Below, in pieces: positions 1 to 9,045 of a stretch of 64,000 nt of DNA. The notes under the pieces are model-generated. The model was not told the DNA's origin. It did no database searches and was given only the letters and a program-made list of their open reading frames with translations. Position numbers and translations under genes: made by a program. Source of the stretch: Corynebacterium alimapuense (GTDB taxonomy: Bacteria > Actinomycetota > Actinomycetes > Mycobacteriales > Mycobacteriaceae); the NCBI RefSeq assembly GCF_003716585.1, contig NZ_PTJO01000001.1:62001-126000 (forward strand). The letters run 5' to 3'. Within the stretch, counting starts at the first letter, position 1. Each line of letters starts with the position of its first letter.

Positions 1-270
1 CCCGGTCTATCGGTCTATCAAGGTATGTACGCTGCCATGCATGAACAGATGCTCACTGGTTTTACCAATATTGCTACTGCTCTAGCCGTCGCCTGTGGAC
101 TAGCTGCCGGTGTGGTCTTGGGCGAATGGGTAGCCCGCAGGCTTCGCCGTCCGCCAATCTTGAACCCTTACCGGTACTTCCGAGTCGCTGGGCGGCAGAC
201 CTTCCAGCAGATAGCCTTGCACCAGAAGCAGCACTCAAAGAGGCGGGTGCGGAAAGCGCCACCCAAGTAG
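1..270 (+). CDS. thrE: ThrE threonine/serine exporter, C-terminal fragment (5' end outside window)
   Basis: The reading frame is open from base 1 and ends at a TAG at 268-270, so this is the last ~89 residues of a longer gene. The fragment starts PGLSVYQGMYAAM and contains a hydrophobic stretch (TNIATALAVACGLAAGVVLGEWVAR) followed by a basic cytoplasmic tail. This closely resembles my recollection of the C-terminus of C. glutamicum ThrE, an inner-membrane exporter of threonine and serine. Synteny agrees: in C. glutamicum thrE is followed by a small hypothetical gene and then otsA, as here. The substrate-defining part lies outside the window. Confidence 0.85.
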   Translation, partial: PGLSVYQGMYAAMHEQMLTGFTNIATALAVACGLAAGVVLGEWVARRLRRPPILNPYRYFRVAGRQTFQQIALHQKQHSKRRVRKAPPK

Positions 271-290
271 CGTAGAATAATTGATCTACT
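268..290 (+). promoter_or_regulatory. Possible -10 element TAGAAT for the Lys-rich protein/ots operon
   Basis: TAGAAT sits at about 271-276, straight after the thrE stop codon, in a spot able to drive the gene starting at 358. It fits the corynebacterial TAnnnT -10 pattern. No convincing -35 is visible. Inference only. Confidence 0.35.
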
Positions 291-357
291 GTCCCCTGAC
301 CTGGATATTCCGCAGGGAACCGCACCGCCATCACCCCGACCGCCACCAGGAGGATCC

Positions 358-687
358 ATGCCGCCCAAGGTCACTGACTCCCGCCCGACTCCCGAAGCTC
401 TGCATGCTGTGGAGGAAAAGACCGCTCACGCGGCAAGTCGTATCGTTGCCACCTACGCCAACGACTTCCTCGACGGTGTCACGCTGATGTGCATGCTCGG
501 TGTTGAACCAGAAGGGCTGGTGTACCGAAAGGTCGCAGCCGAGTTCGAAGAAGCAGACCCCAAGCCTGCCAAGCGCGCCCGCAAGGCCGCCAAGAAAACC
601 ACAAAAAAGGCCACTAAGAAGACTGCCAAAAAGGCAACCAAGAAGACCACGAAGAAAACCACTAAGAAGACTGCCAAGAAGGCCTGA
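358..687 (+). CDS. Small basic protein with Lys/Thr/Ala-rich histone-like tail
   Basis: 109 residues. The first ~70 are an ordinary-looking acidic/neutral domain. The last ~40 are built from repeated KKTTKKA / KKTAKK units, like the C-terminal tails of histone H1-like and HU-like actinobacterial proteins. A strong ribosome binding site (AGGAGG, ending 4 nt before ATG) supports the start. It lies between thrE and otsA, where C. glutamicum also has a small hypothetical protein. The tail predicts binding to DNA, RNA or another polyanion. The N-terminal domain is not one I recognise, so a precise function cannot be given. Confidence 0.75.
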   Translation: MPPKVTDSRPTPEALHAVEEKTAHAASRIVATYANDFLDGVTLMCMLGVEPEGLVYRKVAAEFEEADPKPAKRARKAAKKTTKKATKKTAKKATKKTTKKTTKKTAKKA

Positions 688-696
688 CCCAGGCTC

Positions 697-2115
697 ATGA
701 ACGGTGATAACAGCTTCGTGGTGGTGGCCAACCGCCTGCCCGTGGATCTGCAGACCACCCCAGAAGGCACTCGGACCTGGCAGCCCAGTCCCGGCGGCTT
801 AGTCGCTGCACTTTCCCCAGTCTTAGAGCAACATCAAGGGTGCTGGGTGGGTTGGCCAGGCATCTCTGATGAAGCACCGGAGCCTTTTCGCACGGATGAC
901 GGAGTGCTATTGCACCCCGTCCGGCTCACCGCCGCTGATTTCGAGAGCTTCTACGAAGGTTTTTCGAATGCCACCTTGTGGCCGCTCTATCATGACCTCA
1001 TCGTCCCGCCTGCTTACCAACGCCAATGGTGGAGCGCTTATCGGGACGTCAATCTACGTTTCGCAACCGAAGTTGCCACCGTGGCGGCGGAGGGTGCGAC
1101 CGTGTGGGTACAGGACTATCAACTCCAGCTGCTGCCGGGGATTCTCCGCCAGCTCCGACCTGACCTACGCATCGGCTTCTTTTTGCATATTCCCTTCCCT
1201 GGGGCGGATCTATTCCGCCAGCTACCGTGGCGCGAGGAGATCATCCGTGGCTTACTAGGGGCAGACCTGATCGGTTTTCACCTCGAATCAGGTGCTGTAA
1301 ATTTCCTCGAATTGGCCCGCCAGACGGAAGGTCTGGAGGTAACCGGAACCCCCACTGTGCGAAGCGTCAATGCTCAAGTTCATACTCACGATGGTCGTAG
1401 TGTCGGGGTCGGGGCTTTTCCCATCTCCATCGATCCGGTTTCGCTAGGAACGAGCGCACCGGGGGGCGTCGATAAGCTCCGTTCACGGCTGGGAGAGCCG
1501 ACCACAGTGATCTTGGGAGTCGATCGACTCGACTACACCAAGGGCATTCTCCAGCGTCTCCTTGCCTTCGAGGAATTGCTGGAATCGGCTGCGCTGGATC
1601 CGGCAGAGGTAGTGCTGCTCCAGGTGGCTACGCCTTCTCGCGAGCGGATCGAGCAGTACCGACAGGCACGCTCTCAGGTGGAAGAGGCTGTTGGCCGGAT
1701 CAACGGACGGTTTGGGCGGATGGGACAACCCGTGGTGCATTACCTGCATCAATCTCTGCCCAAAGACCAGCTGCGTACCTACTATGAAGCTGCCGATGTC
1801 ATGCTGGTGACCCCGTTCAAGGATGGGATGAACCTAGTGGCAAAAGAGTACGTTGCCTGCCATGAGGACGGATCCGGTGCACTCGTGCTCTCTGAGTTCG
1901 CGGGTGCGGCCGTCGAATTGGAACAGGCAAACCTGTGCAATCCATTCGATATCGAGTCCATCAAAAGAGCGATCGCTACCGCCGTTCACGGACTAGCTAA
2001 TTCCCCCGAGACAATGTCAGAGCGGATGCTAATGATGCACCATCAAGTCAGTACTCATGATGTAAACCTCTGGGCAGATTCCTTCTTGGAATCCCTCGCG
2101 GAGACCCAATCTTGA
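697..2115 (+). CDS. otsA: Trehalose-6-phosphate synthase OtsA
   Basis: 472 residues, normal for the family. Glycosyltransferase GT20 joining UDP- (or ADP-) glucose to glucose-6-phosphate. Visible motifs: ANRLPV near residue 11, SPGGLVAAL near 33, [15 protein letters not shown] near 165, DRLDYTKGI near 274, and [14 protein letters not shown] near 370 in the donor-binding half. It starts 9 bp after the upstream stop with a weak ribosome site, so translational coupling is likely. The lipoprotein gene overlaps its stop (TTGA) and otsB follows, giving the OtsAB trehalose route. Trehalose is both an osmoprotectant and the carrier for corynomycolates of the outer membrane. Confidence 0.96.
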   Translation: MNGDNSFVVVANRLPVDLQTTPEGTRTWQPSPGGLVAALSPVLEQHQGCWVGWPGISDEAPEPFRTDDGVLLHPVRLTAADFESFYEGFSNATLWPLYHDLIVPPAYQRQWWSAYRDVNLRFATEVATVAAEGATVWVQDYQLQLLPGILRQLRPDLRIGFFLHIPFPGADLFRQLPWREEIIRGLLGADLIGFHLESGAVNFLELARQTEGLEVTGTPTVRSVNAQVHTHDGRSVGVGAFPISIDPVSLGTSAPGGVDKLRSRLGEPTTVILGVDRLDYTKGILQRLLAFEELLESAALDPAEVVLLQVATPSRERIEQYRQARSQVEEAVGRINGRFGRMGQPVVHYLHQSLPKDQLRTYYEAADVMLVTPFKDGMNLVAKEYVACHEDGSGALVLSEFAGAAVELEQANLCNPFDIESIKRAIATAVHGLANSPETMSERMLMMHHQVSTHDVNLWADSFLESLAETQS

Positions 2116-2585
2116 GGGCCCGCAGCGCAACCGCCGCGATGCTGGTGACAATGGGGCTACTCAGTGCCTGTACCAGCCCGGTAGAGGCACCAGTCATCGG
2201 CACCACCTGGCAAATCACCAATATTTGGCTGGAGCCTGGCGAACCCAGCGGGCTACCAGGTAGCGCCGCAGGACGAGCCAATCTCGTATTCGGGGAAACC
2301 TCAATAACCGGTTATAGCAGCTGCTCGGCAATCCAAGGATCAGTGTCTTTTACCAAAGAGGGTGAACCCGCCTCCGCCGAAGAAGCCGACGCAATCAGCT
2401 TCGGACAGGTTGAGATCGAGCCACCAGAAGACAACTGCGCTTCGATCAGGACCCATGAACAACTCGTCGAGCTCCTTTCGCCAGGTAGCGCTTTTGATCT
2501 TCGGCACCAAAATGACTTCGAGCTGATCTTGACCCAACAGGTCGAAATATTGGACCGTCCGGCGATCGGATTGTCTGCAGTTTAA
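2112..2585 (+). CDS. Putative META/HslJ-like lipoprotein inside the ots operon
   Basis: 157 residues beginning at TTG 2112, overlapping the otsA stop by 4 bases (TTGA). The N-terminus is a lipoprotein signal: basic MRAR, hydrophobic core, lipobox LSAC with Cys about residue 20. The mature part starts GTTWQITNIW and has a G-Y-S-S-C-S segment, which resembles META/HslJ-type small domains; that similarity is tentative. It is translated between the two trehalose enzymes, and C. glutamicum has an extra gene number between otsA and otsB, so the position is probably conserved. It would be anchored at the outer face of the membrane. No biochemical role can be assigned from sequence. Confidence 0.7.
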   Translation: MRARSATAAMLVTMGLLSACTSPVEAPVIGTTWQITNIWLEPGEPSGLPGSAAGRANLVFGETSITGYSSCSAIQGSVSFTKEGEPASAEEADAISFGQVEIEPPEDNCASIRTHEQLVELLSPGSAFDLRHQNDFELILTQQVEILDRPAIGLSAV

Positions 2586-2594
2586 GGTGGGGGC

Positions 2595-3353
2595 ATGTCT
2601 ACCACTCTCGCTGATCTGGCAACCTGTGAACACCTTCTAGTTATCTCGGACTTTGATGGCACGGTGGCTGGGCTGACCACCGACATCTACGGGGTACCCG
2701 TCAACCAAGTTTCCGTCGCCGCTCTCGCACAGCTGTCCCAGCTTCCGCGTACCAACGTCGCGGTCCTTTCCGGTCGGCACCTCGAGGGGCTCAGGGAAGT
2801 TTGTGTACTCCGTGAGCCAGTCATTCTCGCAGGTTCCCACGGTGCAGAGTCCACCGATCACGGAGTAGAACTAACCGATGAGATGCGCTCACTACTGGCC
2901 TACCTAGAGCAGGAACTCAACCCCATCGTGGCGCTACACCCCGCGGCGCTATTGGAATACAAGCCGTTCCAACGCGTCGTCCATATCGCTCGGGTTGCCG
3001 CCGAGGATCCCGCCGCTGCACAAGCACTATTGGAAAAAGCAGCAGCCATCGATCCGGCTGGCGCGCGTCTAAACCTCGGCAAAAACATCGTGGAATTCTC
3101 CGTCGCAGAGGTCACTAAGGGCACCTGGATTTCGGCAGAACGGCAACGCCTTCAGCCCAGCCGAACCATCTTCATTGGCGATGACACCACCGACGAAGAC
3201 GGCTTCCGTGCCCTCGAAGCCGGGGATCTAGGTGTCAAAGTCGGTCCCGGTGACACCGCTGCCCAACTGCGTGTGGCCGACACCGATGCAGTAGCAGAGC
3301 TATTTGCTCTGCTCGCGCAGAAGCGAGCCGAGTATCTCGCAGCTGAAAGCTAA
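2595..3353 (+). CDS. otsB: Trehalose-6-phosphate phosphatase OtsB
   Basis: 252 residues. HAD-superfamily phosphatase that removes phosphate from the OtsA product to give trehalose. HAD motif I is SDFDGTVAG at residues 18-26 (nucleophile Asp), LSGRH near 58 is motif II, and GDDTTDEDGFRAL near 194 is the metal-binding motif IV typical of trehalose-phosphatases. A purine-rich ribosome site (GGTGGGGG) precedes the ATG. It is the third gene of the otsA-lipoprotein-otsB run, 9 bp after the lipoprotein stop. Confidence 0.95.
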   Translation: MSTTLADLATCEHLLVISDFDGTVAGLTTDIYGVPVNQVSVAALAQLSQLPRTNVAVLSGRHLEGLREVCVLREPVILAGSHGAESTDHGVELTDEMRSLLAYLEQELNPIVALHPAALLEYKPFQRVVHIARVAAEDPAAAQALLEKAAAIDPAGARLNLGKNIVEFSVAEVTKGTWISAERQRLQPSRTIFIGDDTTDEDGFRALEAGDLGVKVGPGDTAAQLRVADTDAVAELFALLAQKRAEYLAAES

Positions 3354-4480
3354 ACCACACTCCCCGAACGCGGGAAACTCACCGTGGTTCCTGGATGGAA
3401 GGTAGTCGGCAGGATTTGCCGGATGGTCTCCTCCTGCGCGCTAGCGGGGGCATCGGTGACGCGGGCGTCGATTAGTTCTTGGAGTAGGCGACCAGCCGCT
3501 GCCCCCTTGGCCCGATTGGGCTGGATAACGGTGGTCAACCCTCGATAAAGGGCATCTCGGATACCGTCAAAACCGGTAATAGAGAGATCCTCCGGCACGG
3601 AAATTCCACGACTTTCGGCGTACTCCATCACACCAAAAGCCATTGAATCAGTGGTGCATAACACCGCTGTGAGATCAGGGTAGGTCTCTAATAGCTCACG
3701 AGCGGCATCAACGGAGTTTGGGCGATCATTGATGTGGCGGGTAATCACTGGCACCGTCTCCGGAGCTATGCCAGCCTCCGCGAACTCATCTAGGGCACCT
3801 TGGATCCTGGCACGCTGGACGTGGAGGTCAGCACCCGGCAAAGTGCTGTGGTCTACAAGGCCATCCAAGCGAATGCGATTGAGGCGGATAGAGAGAATCC
3901 CAATCCGACGATGCCCCGCTTCCAGCAGCGCGCAGGCCGCAGGACGAATGGCGGCTCGATCATCAATACCAACAAAAGGCAGGTCCGCCACATCCGTCGG
4001 TTGATCACAGATGACCAGCGGGAGCTGTCGCGCACGAGCTGCAGCCAGATGAGCATCATCTTGAGCAACCGAATAAACAACAAAACCATCGACTACAGCC
4101 CGGCCGAGTAGAGCGTTGGCAGCCACCAAGTCCTCCCCTGATTCTGGCCCAGCCGGAATCATCGTCAACGCGGAGTCTGTGCCATAGGTAGATTCGGTCA
4201 GCCCAGCGAGAAAATCTACTGAGGCAACATCTTCGAAGGCATATGACAAGTGCTCAGTCAGCAAAACTCCGATGGCCCCTACCCGACGAGTTCGCATGGA
4301 ACGCGCCATCGGATCTGGACCGGGATAGCCCCGAGCAGTAGCCGCTTCCAGGATTCGTTGCCTGGTGTGGGCAGAAAGCTGGTCGGGGTGGTTATAGGCA
4401 TTCGAGACGGTAGTCCGAGATACTCCCAGCTCAGCGGCAAGAGACGCCAGAGTGCCACGGGTGCGGACGTGTTTGACCAT
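3350..4480 (-). CDS. ipsA: LacI-family transcriptional regulator, IpsA-like
   Basis: 376 residues from ATG 4480. The N-terminal helix-turn-helix is GTLASLAAELGVSRTTVSNAYNHPDQLS, followed by a periplasmic-binding-protein-like sensor domain. C. glutamicum has IpsA, an inositol-responsive LacI regulator, next to otsB in the same position, so I use that symbol by synteny; the ligand is not shown by the sequence. The frame stays open upstream to 4609, but that part would be antisense to the esterase gene and lacks family similarity. A -10 box TACATT (4493-4488) lies exactly 7 nt before ATG 4480, indicating a leaderless transcript and fixing the start. Its stop overlaps the otsB stop (convergent, 4 bases). 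Confidence 0.85.
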   Translation of the reverse strand: MVKHVRTRGTLASLAAELGVSRTTVSNAYNHPDQLSAHTRQRILEAATARGYPGPDPMARSMRTRRVGAIGVLLTEHLSYAFEDVASVDFLAGLTESTYGTDSALTMIPAGPESGEDLVAANALLGRAVVDGFVVYSVAQDDAHLAAARARQLPLVICDQPTDVADLPFVGIDDRAAIRPAACALLEAGHRRIGILSIRLNRIRLDGLVDHSTLPGADLHVQRARIQGALDEFAEAGIAPETVPVITRHINDRPNSVDAARELLETYPDLTAVLCTTDSMAFGVMEYAESRGISVPEDLSITGFDGIRDALYRGLTTVIQPNRAKGAAAGRLLQELIDARVTDAPASAQEETIRQILPTTFHPGTTVSFPRSGSVV

Positions 4481-4487
4481 GAAATCG

Positions 4488-4516
4488 AATGTATCAGGCT
4501 CTCTCAAGGCTAGAAT
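4488..4516. promoter_or_regulatory. Divergent leaderless promoters: ipsA-like gene (-) and esterase (+)
   Basis: Minus strand: TACATT at 4493-4488 with 7 nt to ATG 4480. Plus strand: TAGAAT at 4511-4516 with 7 nt to GTG 4524. The two start codons are 43 bp apart, so one bound LacI-type dimer could control both directions. The plus-strand ATG at 4515 lies inside the -10 box and is therefore an unlikely start. Confidence 0.6.
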
Positions 4517-4523
4517 GACATCC

Positions 4524-5363
4524 GTGAGAGAACCGGAAAAGCATTCGTTCGAGCGGGTAACCCTAAGGCACCGGGGCCGCAACCGAACCTTCAACGTCAT
4601 CACCCCCAAAGATCTACCGGAAAACCCGGGGGTGTTGTTCTACTTTCATGGATCCCTGCAGACGGGCAATGTCGCTAGAAACTTCACCGGCCATACCTTC
4701 GACGACATGGCAGCTCGCGCCGGAATCGTTTTGGTCTACCCCGATGGAGTAGACCGCCATTTCAATGATTCTCGTCGCTTGCTCCACGAAAAGACCCGTG
4801 ACTTGGGAATCGACGATGTCGGGTTCACTCGCGAAATGATCTCTTGGTTGATCGAGCAGCGCAGCATCGATTCCACCCGGGTATTCGCCTGCGGTTACTC
4901 CAATGGTGGGCAGATGGTCATCCGCCTCCTCCACGACGCCCCTGGAATGCTTGCAGGTGCCGCTACCTTCGCCGCCACGATGCCCACCCCAGACAACCTG
5001 GCACCGGAGATCGGGGACGCCGACGTGGCAACTCCCTACCTGGCTATTCATGGCACCGGCGACCACATCGTCAAATACGAAGGTGGCGAGGCTGGGCTAG
5101 ACCGAGCGCACTCGCGAGGGCTCTTGGTCTCGGCGATGGACTCAGCCGAATACTTCGCCAACTGCAACGGGCTTAGCCAAGCTGATCACACGGTGGACGA
5201 CTCCCAAGAGGGGGTCACCGTAGATACGTGGGCACAAGAAGGAAAACCCTCTGTGCAGCTATGGAGTATCGAAGGGATGGGGCATGTGGTGCCCGCCCAC
5301 ATCGGCCCGGGCACCACCACGATCGTCGCGGCAGATGTGGTGGCCGGGTTCTTCGGTTGGTGA
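4524..5363 (+). CDS. Alpha/beta hydrolase of the PHB depolymerase / feruloyl esterase (LpqC-like) family
   Basis: 279 residues from GTG 4524. Serine-hydrolase elbow GYSNGG with the nucleophile at about Ser126, oxyanion motif FYFHGSLQTG near residue 40, a downstream acidic segment (IHGTGDH), and catalytic His in GMGHVVP near the C-terminus. The LpqC/esterase type usually carries a signal peptide; none is seen here, so it is probably cytoplasmic. The start was chosen because TAGAAT is 7 nt upstream (leaderless). An upstream ATG at 4515 would add three residues and overlaps the -10 box. Substrate unknown: small esters or a polyester oligomer are possible. Confidence 0.75.
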   Translation: MREPEKHSFERVTLRHRGRNRTFNVITPKDLPENPGVLFYFHGSLQTGNVARNFTGHTFDDMAARAGIVLVYPDGVDRHFNDSRRLLHEKTRDLGIDDVGFTREMISWLIEQRSIDSTRVFACGYSNGGQMVIRLLHDAPGMLAGAATFAATMPTPDNLAPEIGDADVATPYLAIHGTGDHIVKYEGGEAGLDRAHSRGLLVSAMDSAEYFANCNGLSQADHTVDDSQEGVTVDTWAQEGKPSVQLWSIEGMGHVVPAHIGPGTTTIVAADVVAGFFGW

Positions 5364-5364
5364 C

Positions 5365-6312
5365 TTATTGGCCTGCTGCTCGGCGCTGACGTGCAAACTC
5401 ACTGAGCACCACACCAGCTGCCACGGAGGCGTTGAGTGAATCAACCCAACCGGTCATCGGCACAGACATAATCACATCACAGGTCTCGCGGACCAACCGT
5501 GAGATGCCCTTGCCCTCAGAACCGACGACGATGACTACGGGATCGGCGCCATTTTTGTAGGTATCAAGGGTGTGCTCGCCACCGGCATCCAAGCCGACGA
5601 CCTGGTAGCCGTTTTGTTGGAATTCCTTGAGCGTCCGGGTCAAGTTGGTCTCTCGCGCGACTGGCAGCCGAGCAGCAGTTCCAGCGGAGGTACGCCAGGT
5701 AACAGCAGTGATGCTTGCCGAGCGACGCTCAGGGATGACCACGCCGTTGCCGCCGAAAGCAGCGACGGAGCGGATAACCGCGCCGAGGTTGCGGGGATCA
5801 GTAATGTTATCCAGCACGACGAACATGCCCGGCTGCGCATTATCTGCTGCATCCCGGATCAGAGTGTGGACATCGCTGTACTTGTACGGCGGAATCTGCA
5901 GGCCGATGCCCTGGTGAAGACCATTTCCGGTCATCTTATCCAGTTCATGGCGGGGCACCTCAATGGTGGGGATGCCCCGAGTAGCGGCAATGTTGACGGC
6001 CTCGGAGAGGCGATCATCGCTGCCAGTTCCCTCTGCAACAAAGAGAGCAGAAGCCGGAACCTTGGCATGCAAGCATTCCACGACCGGGTTACGGCCGACG
6101 ACTACCTCGTTGGTGTCTTCCTTAACGTGGCGACCGCGGTCGCGACGCTCAGATTCTTTCTTGCGCTTATGAGCGGTGTGGTAAGTGCGGTCCTCTGCTT
6201 TAGGAGTAGGGCCCTTGCCCTCTAGTCCACGGCGACGCTGTCCGCCGGAGCCCTTTACTGCGCCCTTTTTGTTGGTTTTGCGCACGCTGCCGTGCCTGCC
6301 GGATCCTGGCAT
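5365..6312 (-). CDS. rlmB: 23S rRNA 2'-O-methyltransferase, TrmH/SpoU (RlmB) family
   Basis: 315 residues from ATG 6312. About 75 N-terminal residues are very basic (Arg/Lys-rich), then an RNA-binding substrate domain ([12 protein letters not shown]), and a SPOUT catalytic domain with the motifs [22 protein letters not shown] and [19 protein letters not shown], which form the knotted SAM site. Likely target by family is Gm2251 of 23S rRNA, but TrmH relatives differ in target. It starts 8 bp after the cysS stop, so it is in the cysS operon, as in other Mycobacteriales. The longer frame to 6348 would run into cysS and is not needed. Confidence 0.88.
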   Translation of the reverse strand: MPGSGRHGSVRKTNKKGAVKGSGGQRRRGLEGKGPTPKAEDRTYHTAHKRKKESERRDRGRHVKEDTNEVVVGRNPVVECLHAKVPASALFVAEGTGSDDRLSEAVNIAATRGIPTIEVPRHELDKMTGNGLHQGIGLQIPPYKYSDVHTLIRDAADNAQPGMFVVLDNITDPRNLGAVIRSVAAFGGNGVVIPERRSASITAVTWRTSAGTAARLPVARETNLTRTLKEFQQNGYQVVGLDAGGEHTLDTYKNGADPVVIVVGSEGKGISRLVRETCDVIMSVPMTGWVDSLNASVAAGVVLSEFARQRRAAGQ

Positions 6313-6320
6313 TGTCTTCC

Positions 6321-7721
6321 TCAGTTCTTCTGTATGTTGAACGACCACTGCGGGCCGTCGGGAGTGTCACTGACCTCGATGCCAGCGGCCGTGAGTCGGT
6401 CACGGACGGCATCTGCAGTAGGCCAATCACGGTCGGTGCGGGCGGTGGCCCGTCGTTCCAATTCGGAGCCAACGAGGACGTCGAGTGCCTTGGTGACCTC
6501 TTCGCTTGTCGACGCTCCCTGCGCCCACTGCGGCGCCTGCGGATCAATGCCGAGCACCGCAGTCATAGCGCGGACGCTAGCAGCGATCTTGGCGGCATCT
6601 TCCGATGAGCCCTCGGCGAGGGCGATATTGCCGGCGCGAACGGCCCCATGAATCTCGGCGAGCGCCCTGGGGACGGCAATGTCGTCGTCCATGGCGGCCT
6701 CGAAGGCATCCGTCCAGTGGCCGATGTCCACCGGTCCCACGCGATCAAGGAAATCCTCAATGCGACGGTATCCGGCGGCAGCCTCCTGCAGTGAGCTATC
6801 AGAGTACTCCAGCACACTGCGATAGTGTGCGGAGCCTAGGTAGTAGCGCAGTTCAACTGGTCGAACCAGGGTCAAAATGTGCGGAACTGACAACACGTTG
6901 CCCAGGGATTTGGACATTTTCTCGCCGGCCATGGTGACCCAGTGATTGTGCATCCAGTAGTTAGCGAAGTGGTCACCCGCCGCGTGTGCCTGCGCAATCT
7001 CGTTCTCGTGATGCGGGAACTGGAGGTCTAGGCCACCACCATGAATATCAAAGGTCTCTCCGAGATACCAGGTCGCCATCGCCGAGCACTCCAAGTGCCA
7101 GCCGGGCCGACCTGCTCCCCACGGGGTAGGCCACGTAGGTTCACCCGGCTTGACCGCCTTCCATAAAGCGAAGTCCTGCGGGGAACGTTTGCTGGCGGTG
7201 GCAGACTCTCCCTGTTCCATCTCTTCGATTCGGTTGCCGGATAAGCAGCCGTAGTCAGACCCCTCGGAGGCAGTCCACGCCGCGACGTCAAAATAGACGG
7301 AACCATCGACGACATAGGCAAAACCGTTGTCGATGAGCCTTTGCATGTAGGTGACCATCTGAGTGACGTGCCCTGTTGCCCTCGGCTCCACCGATGGCGG
7401 GAGCACACCAAGTTGGTCATAAGCCGAGGTGAAATGGCGCTCATGGGTGCTAACCCATTCCCACCAGGGCCGACCATTCTCAGCTGCCTTGGTGAGAATC
7501 TTGTCATCGATATCGGTCACATTACGGACGAAAGCAACATCAAGGCCCTTAGCGAGCAGCCAGCGACGTAGAATATCGAAAGCTACCCCAGAGCGCACGT
7601 GACCAATGTGGGGTTGTGCCTGCGGAGTTGCTCCACAGACGTAGATCGAGGCGTGGCCTTCACGTACAGGAACGAAGTCACGGAGCGACCGGCTGGCGGT
7701 ATCAAAGATGCGTAGAGTCAC
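6321..7721 (-). CDS. cysS: Cysteinyl-tRNA synthetase
   Basis: 466 residues from GTG 7721, reading [13 protein letters not shown], which matches the usual N-terminus in corynebacteria. Class I synthetase: [13 protein letters not shown] (HIGH motif with a zinc Cys), WHLECSAM and HHENEIAQ (remaining zinc ligands) and KMSKS near residue 270. A TTG at 7730 is also in frame but overlaps the -10 box. TAGACT at 7735-7730, 8 nt before the GTG, predicts a leaderless mRNA. The T-A-G of that box is also the nagB stop codon. Essential for charging tRNA-Cys. Confidence 0.95.
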   Translation of the reverse strand: MTLRIFDTASRSLRDFVPVREGHASIYVCGATPQAQPHIGHVRSGVAFDILRRWLLAKGLDVAFVRNVTDIDDKILTKAAENGRPWWEWVSTHERHFTSAYDQLGVLPPSVEPRATGHVTQMVTYMQRLIDNGFAYVVDGSVYFDVAAWTASEGSDYGCLSGNRIEEMEQGESATASKRSPQDFALWKAVKPGEPTWPTPWGAGRPGWHLECSAMATWYLGETFDIHGGGLDLQFPHHENEIAQAHAAGDHFANYWMHNHWVTMAGEKMSKSLGNVLSVPHILTLVRPVELRYYLGSAHYRSVLEYSDSSLQEAAAGYRRIEDFLDRVGPVDIGHWTDAFEAAMDDDIAVPRALAEIHGAVRAGNIALAEGSSEDAAKIAASVRAMTAVLGIDPQAPQWAQGASTSEEVTKALDVLVGSELERRATARTDRDWPTADAVRDRLTAAGIEVSDTPDGPQWSFNIQKN

Positions 7722-7728
7722 GCTTGCC

Positions 7729-7735
7729 AAGTCTA
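7729..7735 (-). promoter_or_regulatory. Leaderless cysS promoter (-10 TAGACT) overlapping the nagB stop codon
   Basis: TAGACT reads 7735-7730 on the minus strand, 8 nt upstream of the cysS GTG at 7721. Its first three bases are the nagB stop TAG (7735-7733). A promoter here would let cysS be expressed independently of nagB. Confidence 0.55.
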
Positions 7736-8530
7736 GACTAGGCGCGGCAACCCGTCGGCCCCCTGCCAGTCCGGCCGGTGAGTCTGGACGTAGCGGTAGT
7801 AATCAAGGTTGGCTAGTCCGGCTGCAGCTGCCTCATCGACAATGATCGTGGCATGGGGGTGCAGCTGCAGTACCGACGCTGGACAGGATGCACTCAGCGG
7901 TCCTTCAACTAAGCGTTCAACAGCCTCTGCTTTAGCTTTTCCAGTCGCCAGCAACAGCGCATGGCCGGAGCGCAAAATAGTGCCCAACCCTTGAGTAATA
8001 GCGTGGGTGGGCACCTCGGCTACGGAGGAGAAATAGCGAGCATTATCTGCCACGGTCTGTGGGTGCAGAGTCTCAATCCTGGTAGTTGAGCTCAACGAGG
8101 TTGCAGGTTCGTTAAAAGCGATATGCCCGTTGGTGCCCAAACCTAGCAATTGCAGATCTATCCCCCCAGCATCGATGATCAACTGCTCATATTCTTGTGC
8201 TTGTTCCCAGGGTCGTTCCGCAGCGCCATCTGGACTGTGGACTGCCGAATCATCGATGTCGATATGCGAGGTAAATACCTCACGAATTGTCTGGTGATAG
8301 CTCTGGGGATGATTGGGCGCCAAACCAACGTATTCATCGAGCAAGAAGGCCTTCGACTGTGCAAAGCTGAGCTCTCCACGGCGGTAGCTGGCGATGAGCT
8401 CCTGATAGGTCAGGAGCGGGGTGGCACCGGTAGCTAGGCCAAGCGTTGCACCTCGCTGGGCAGACAATCCGATCATCTCAGCCGCGGCGCGCGCGACTAC
8501 TTGCGCAGCTGGATAGATCAGGATCTCCAT
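7733..8530 (-). CDS. nagB: Glucosamine-6-phosphate deaminase
   Basis: 265 residues from ATG 8530. Converts glucosamine-6-phosphate to fructose-6-phosphate and ammonia. Visible motifs: [15 protein letters not shown] (phosphate loop), [15 protein letters not shown], and [16 protein letters not shown] with the catalytic Asp/His/Glu region. The usual nag neighbours (nagA, transport, regulator) are absent; the gene sits alone between ispF and cysS, where M. tuberculosis has none. A -10 box TAGAGT (8543-8538) lies 7 nt before the ATG, so it is predicted leaderless. The in-frame GTG at 8539 is inside that box and was rejected. Confidence 0.92.
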   Translation of the reverse strand: MEILIYPAAQVVARAAAEMIGLSAQRGATLGLATGATPLLTYQELIASYRRGELSFAQSKAFLLDEYVGLAPNHPQSYHQTIREVFTSHIDIDDSAVHSPDGAAERPWEQAQEYEQLIIDAGGIDLQLLGLGTNGHIAFNEPATSLSSTTRIETLHPQTVADNARYFSSVAEVPTHAITQGLGTILRSGHALLLATGKAKAEAVERLVEGPLSASCPASVLQLHPHATIIVDEAAAAGLANLDYYRYVQTHRPDWQGADGLPRLV

Positions 8531-8537
8531 ACCAACC

Positions 8538-8543
8538 ACTCTA
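8538..8543 (-). promoter_or_regulatory. Leaderless nagB promoter, -10 TAGAGT
   Basis: TAGAGT (8543-8538, minus strand) is followed by 7 nt and then ATG 8530. It lies in the 26-bp gap after ispF. Confidence 0.6.
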
Positions 8544-8556
8544 TTCCTCGCCGAGG

Positions 8557-9045
8557 TTAGTTGCGCTTCCAGACCAACGCGGTTGCCACGGCAGCGCGAC
8601 CTTCACTGCGTCCGGTAAATCCCAGATAATCAGTGGTGGTGGCGGCAACCGACACTGGCGCACCCAAGACACCCGAGAGCACTGTTTGAGCCTGCTGGCG
8701 ACGTGGCCCCATCTTGGGACTTTGACCGACCAGTTGAGCTGCGGCGTTACCGATCGTGAACCCTTCGGCTTCCAGCAATGCGCGGCACTCCTTGAGCAAC
8801 TGCACCCCGGAGACGCCGTCATATTTGGATTGTCCGACTCCGACCAAGGAGCCGAGATCGCCGAGACCTGCGGCAGACAAGAGCGCATCGACGATCGCGT
8901 GGGCTACGACATCGCCGTCGGAATGCCCTTCACAACCGTCTTGCCCCTCAAAAAGCAGACCTGCAATCCAACAGGGTTTACCGGCCTCGATTTGGTGGGC
9001 GTCGGTGGCTACACCGACGCGAGGGATGATCAGGGGTTCATTCAC
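8557..9045 (-). CDS. ispF: 2-C-methyl-D-erythritol 2,4-cyclodiphosphate synthase IspF
   Basis: 162 residues from GTG 9045. Fifth enzyme of the MEP isoprenoid pathway. The zinc site [10 protein letters not shown] near residue 10, [16 protein letters not shown] near 40 and [11 protein letters not shown] near the C-terminus are present; the last is usually GRGEG, so one Gly is Ser here. The start is placed at GTG because homologues begin with a few residues before PRVG. The gene overlaps the last 8 bases of ispD, indicating coupled translation. The product supplies isoprenoids for undecaprenyl and decaprenyl carriers and menaquinone. Confidence 0.93.
   Translation of the reverse strand: MNEPLIIPRVGVATDAHQIEAGKPCWIAGLLFEGQDGCEGHSDGDVVAHAIVDALLSAAGLGDLGSLVGVGQSKYDGVSGVQLLKECRALLEAEGFTIGNAAAQLVGQSPKMGPRRQQAQTVLSGVLGAPVSVAATTTDYLGFTGRSEGRAAVATALVWKRN

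Noticed and set aside
5572..6225. 217-codon plus-strand ORF
   Set aside because: Complement of the conserved RNA methyltransferase; the minus frame has all SPOUT motifs.
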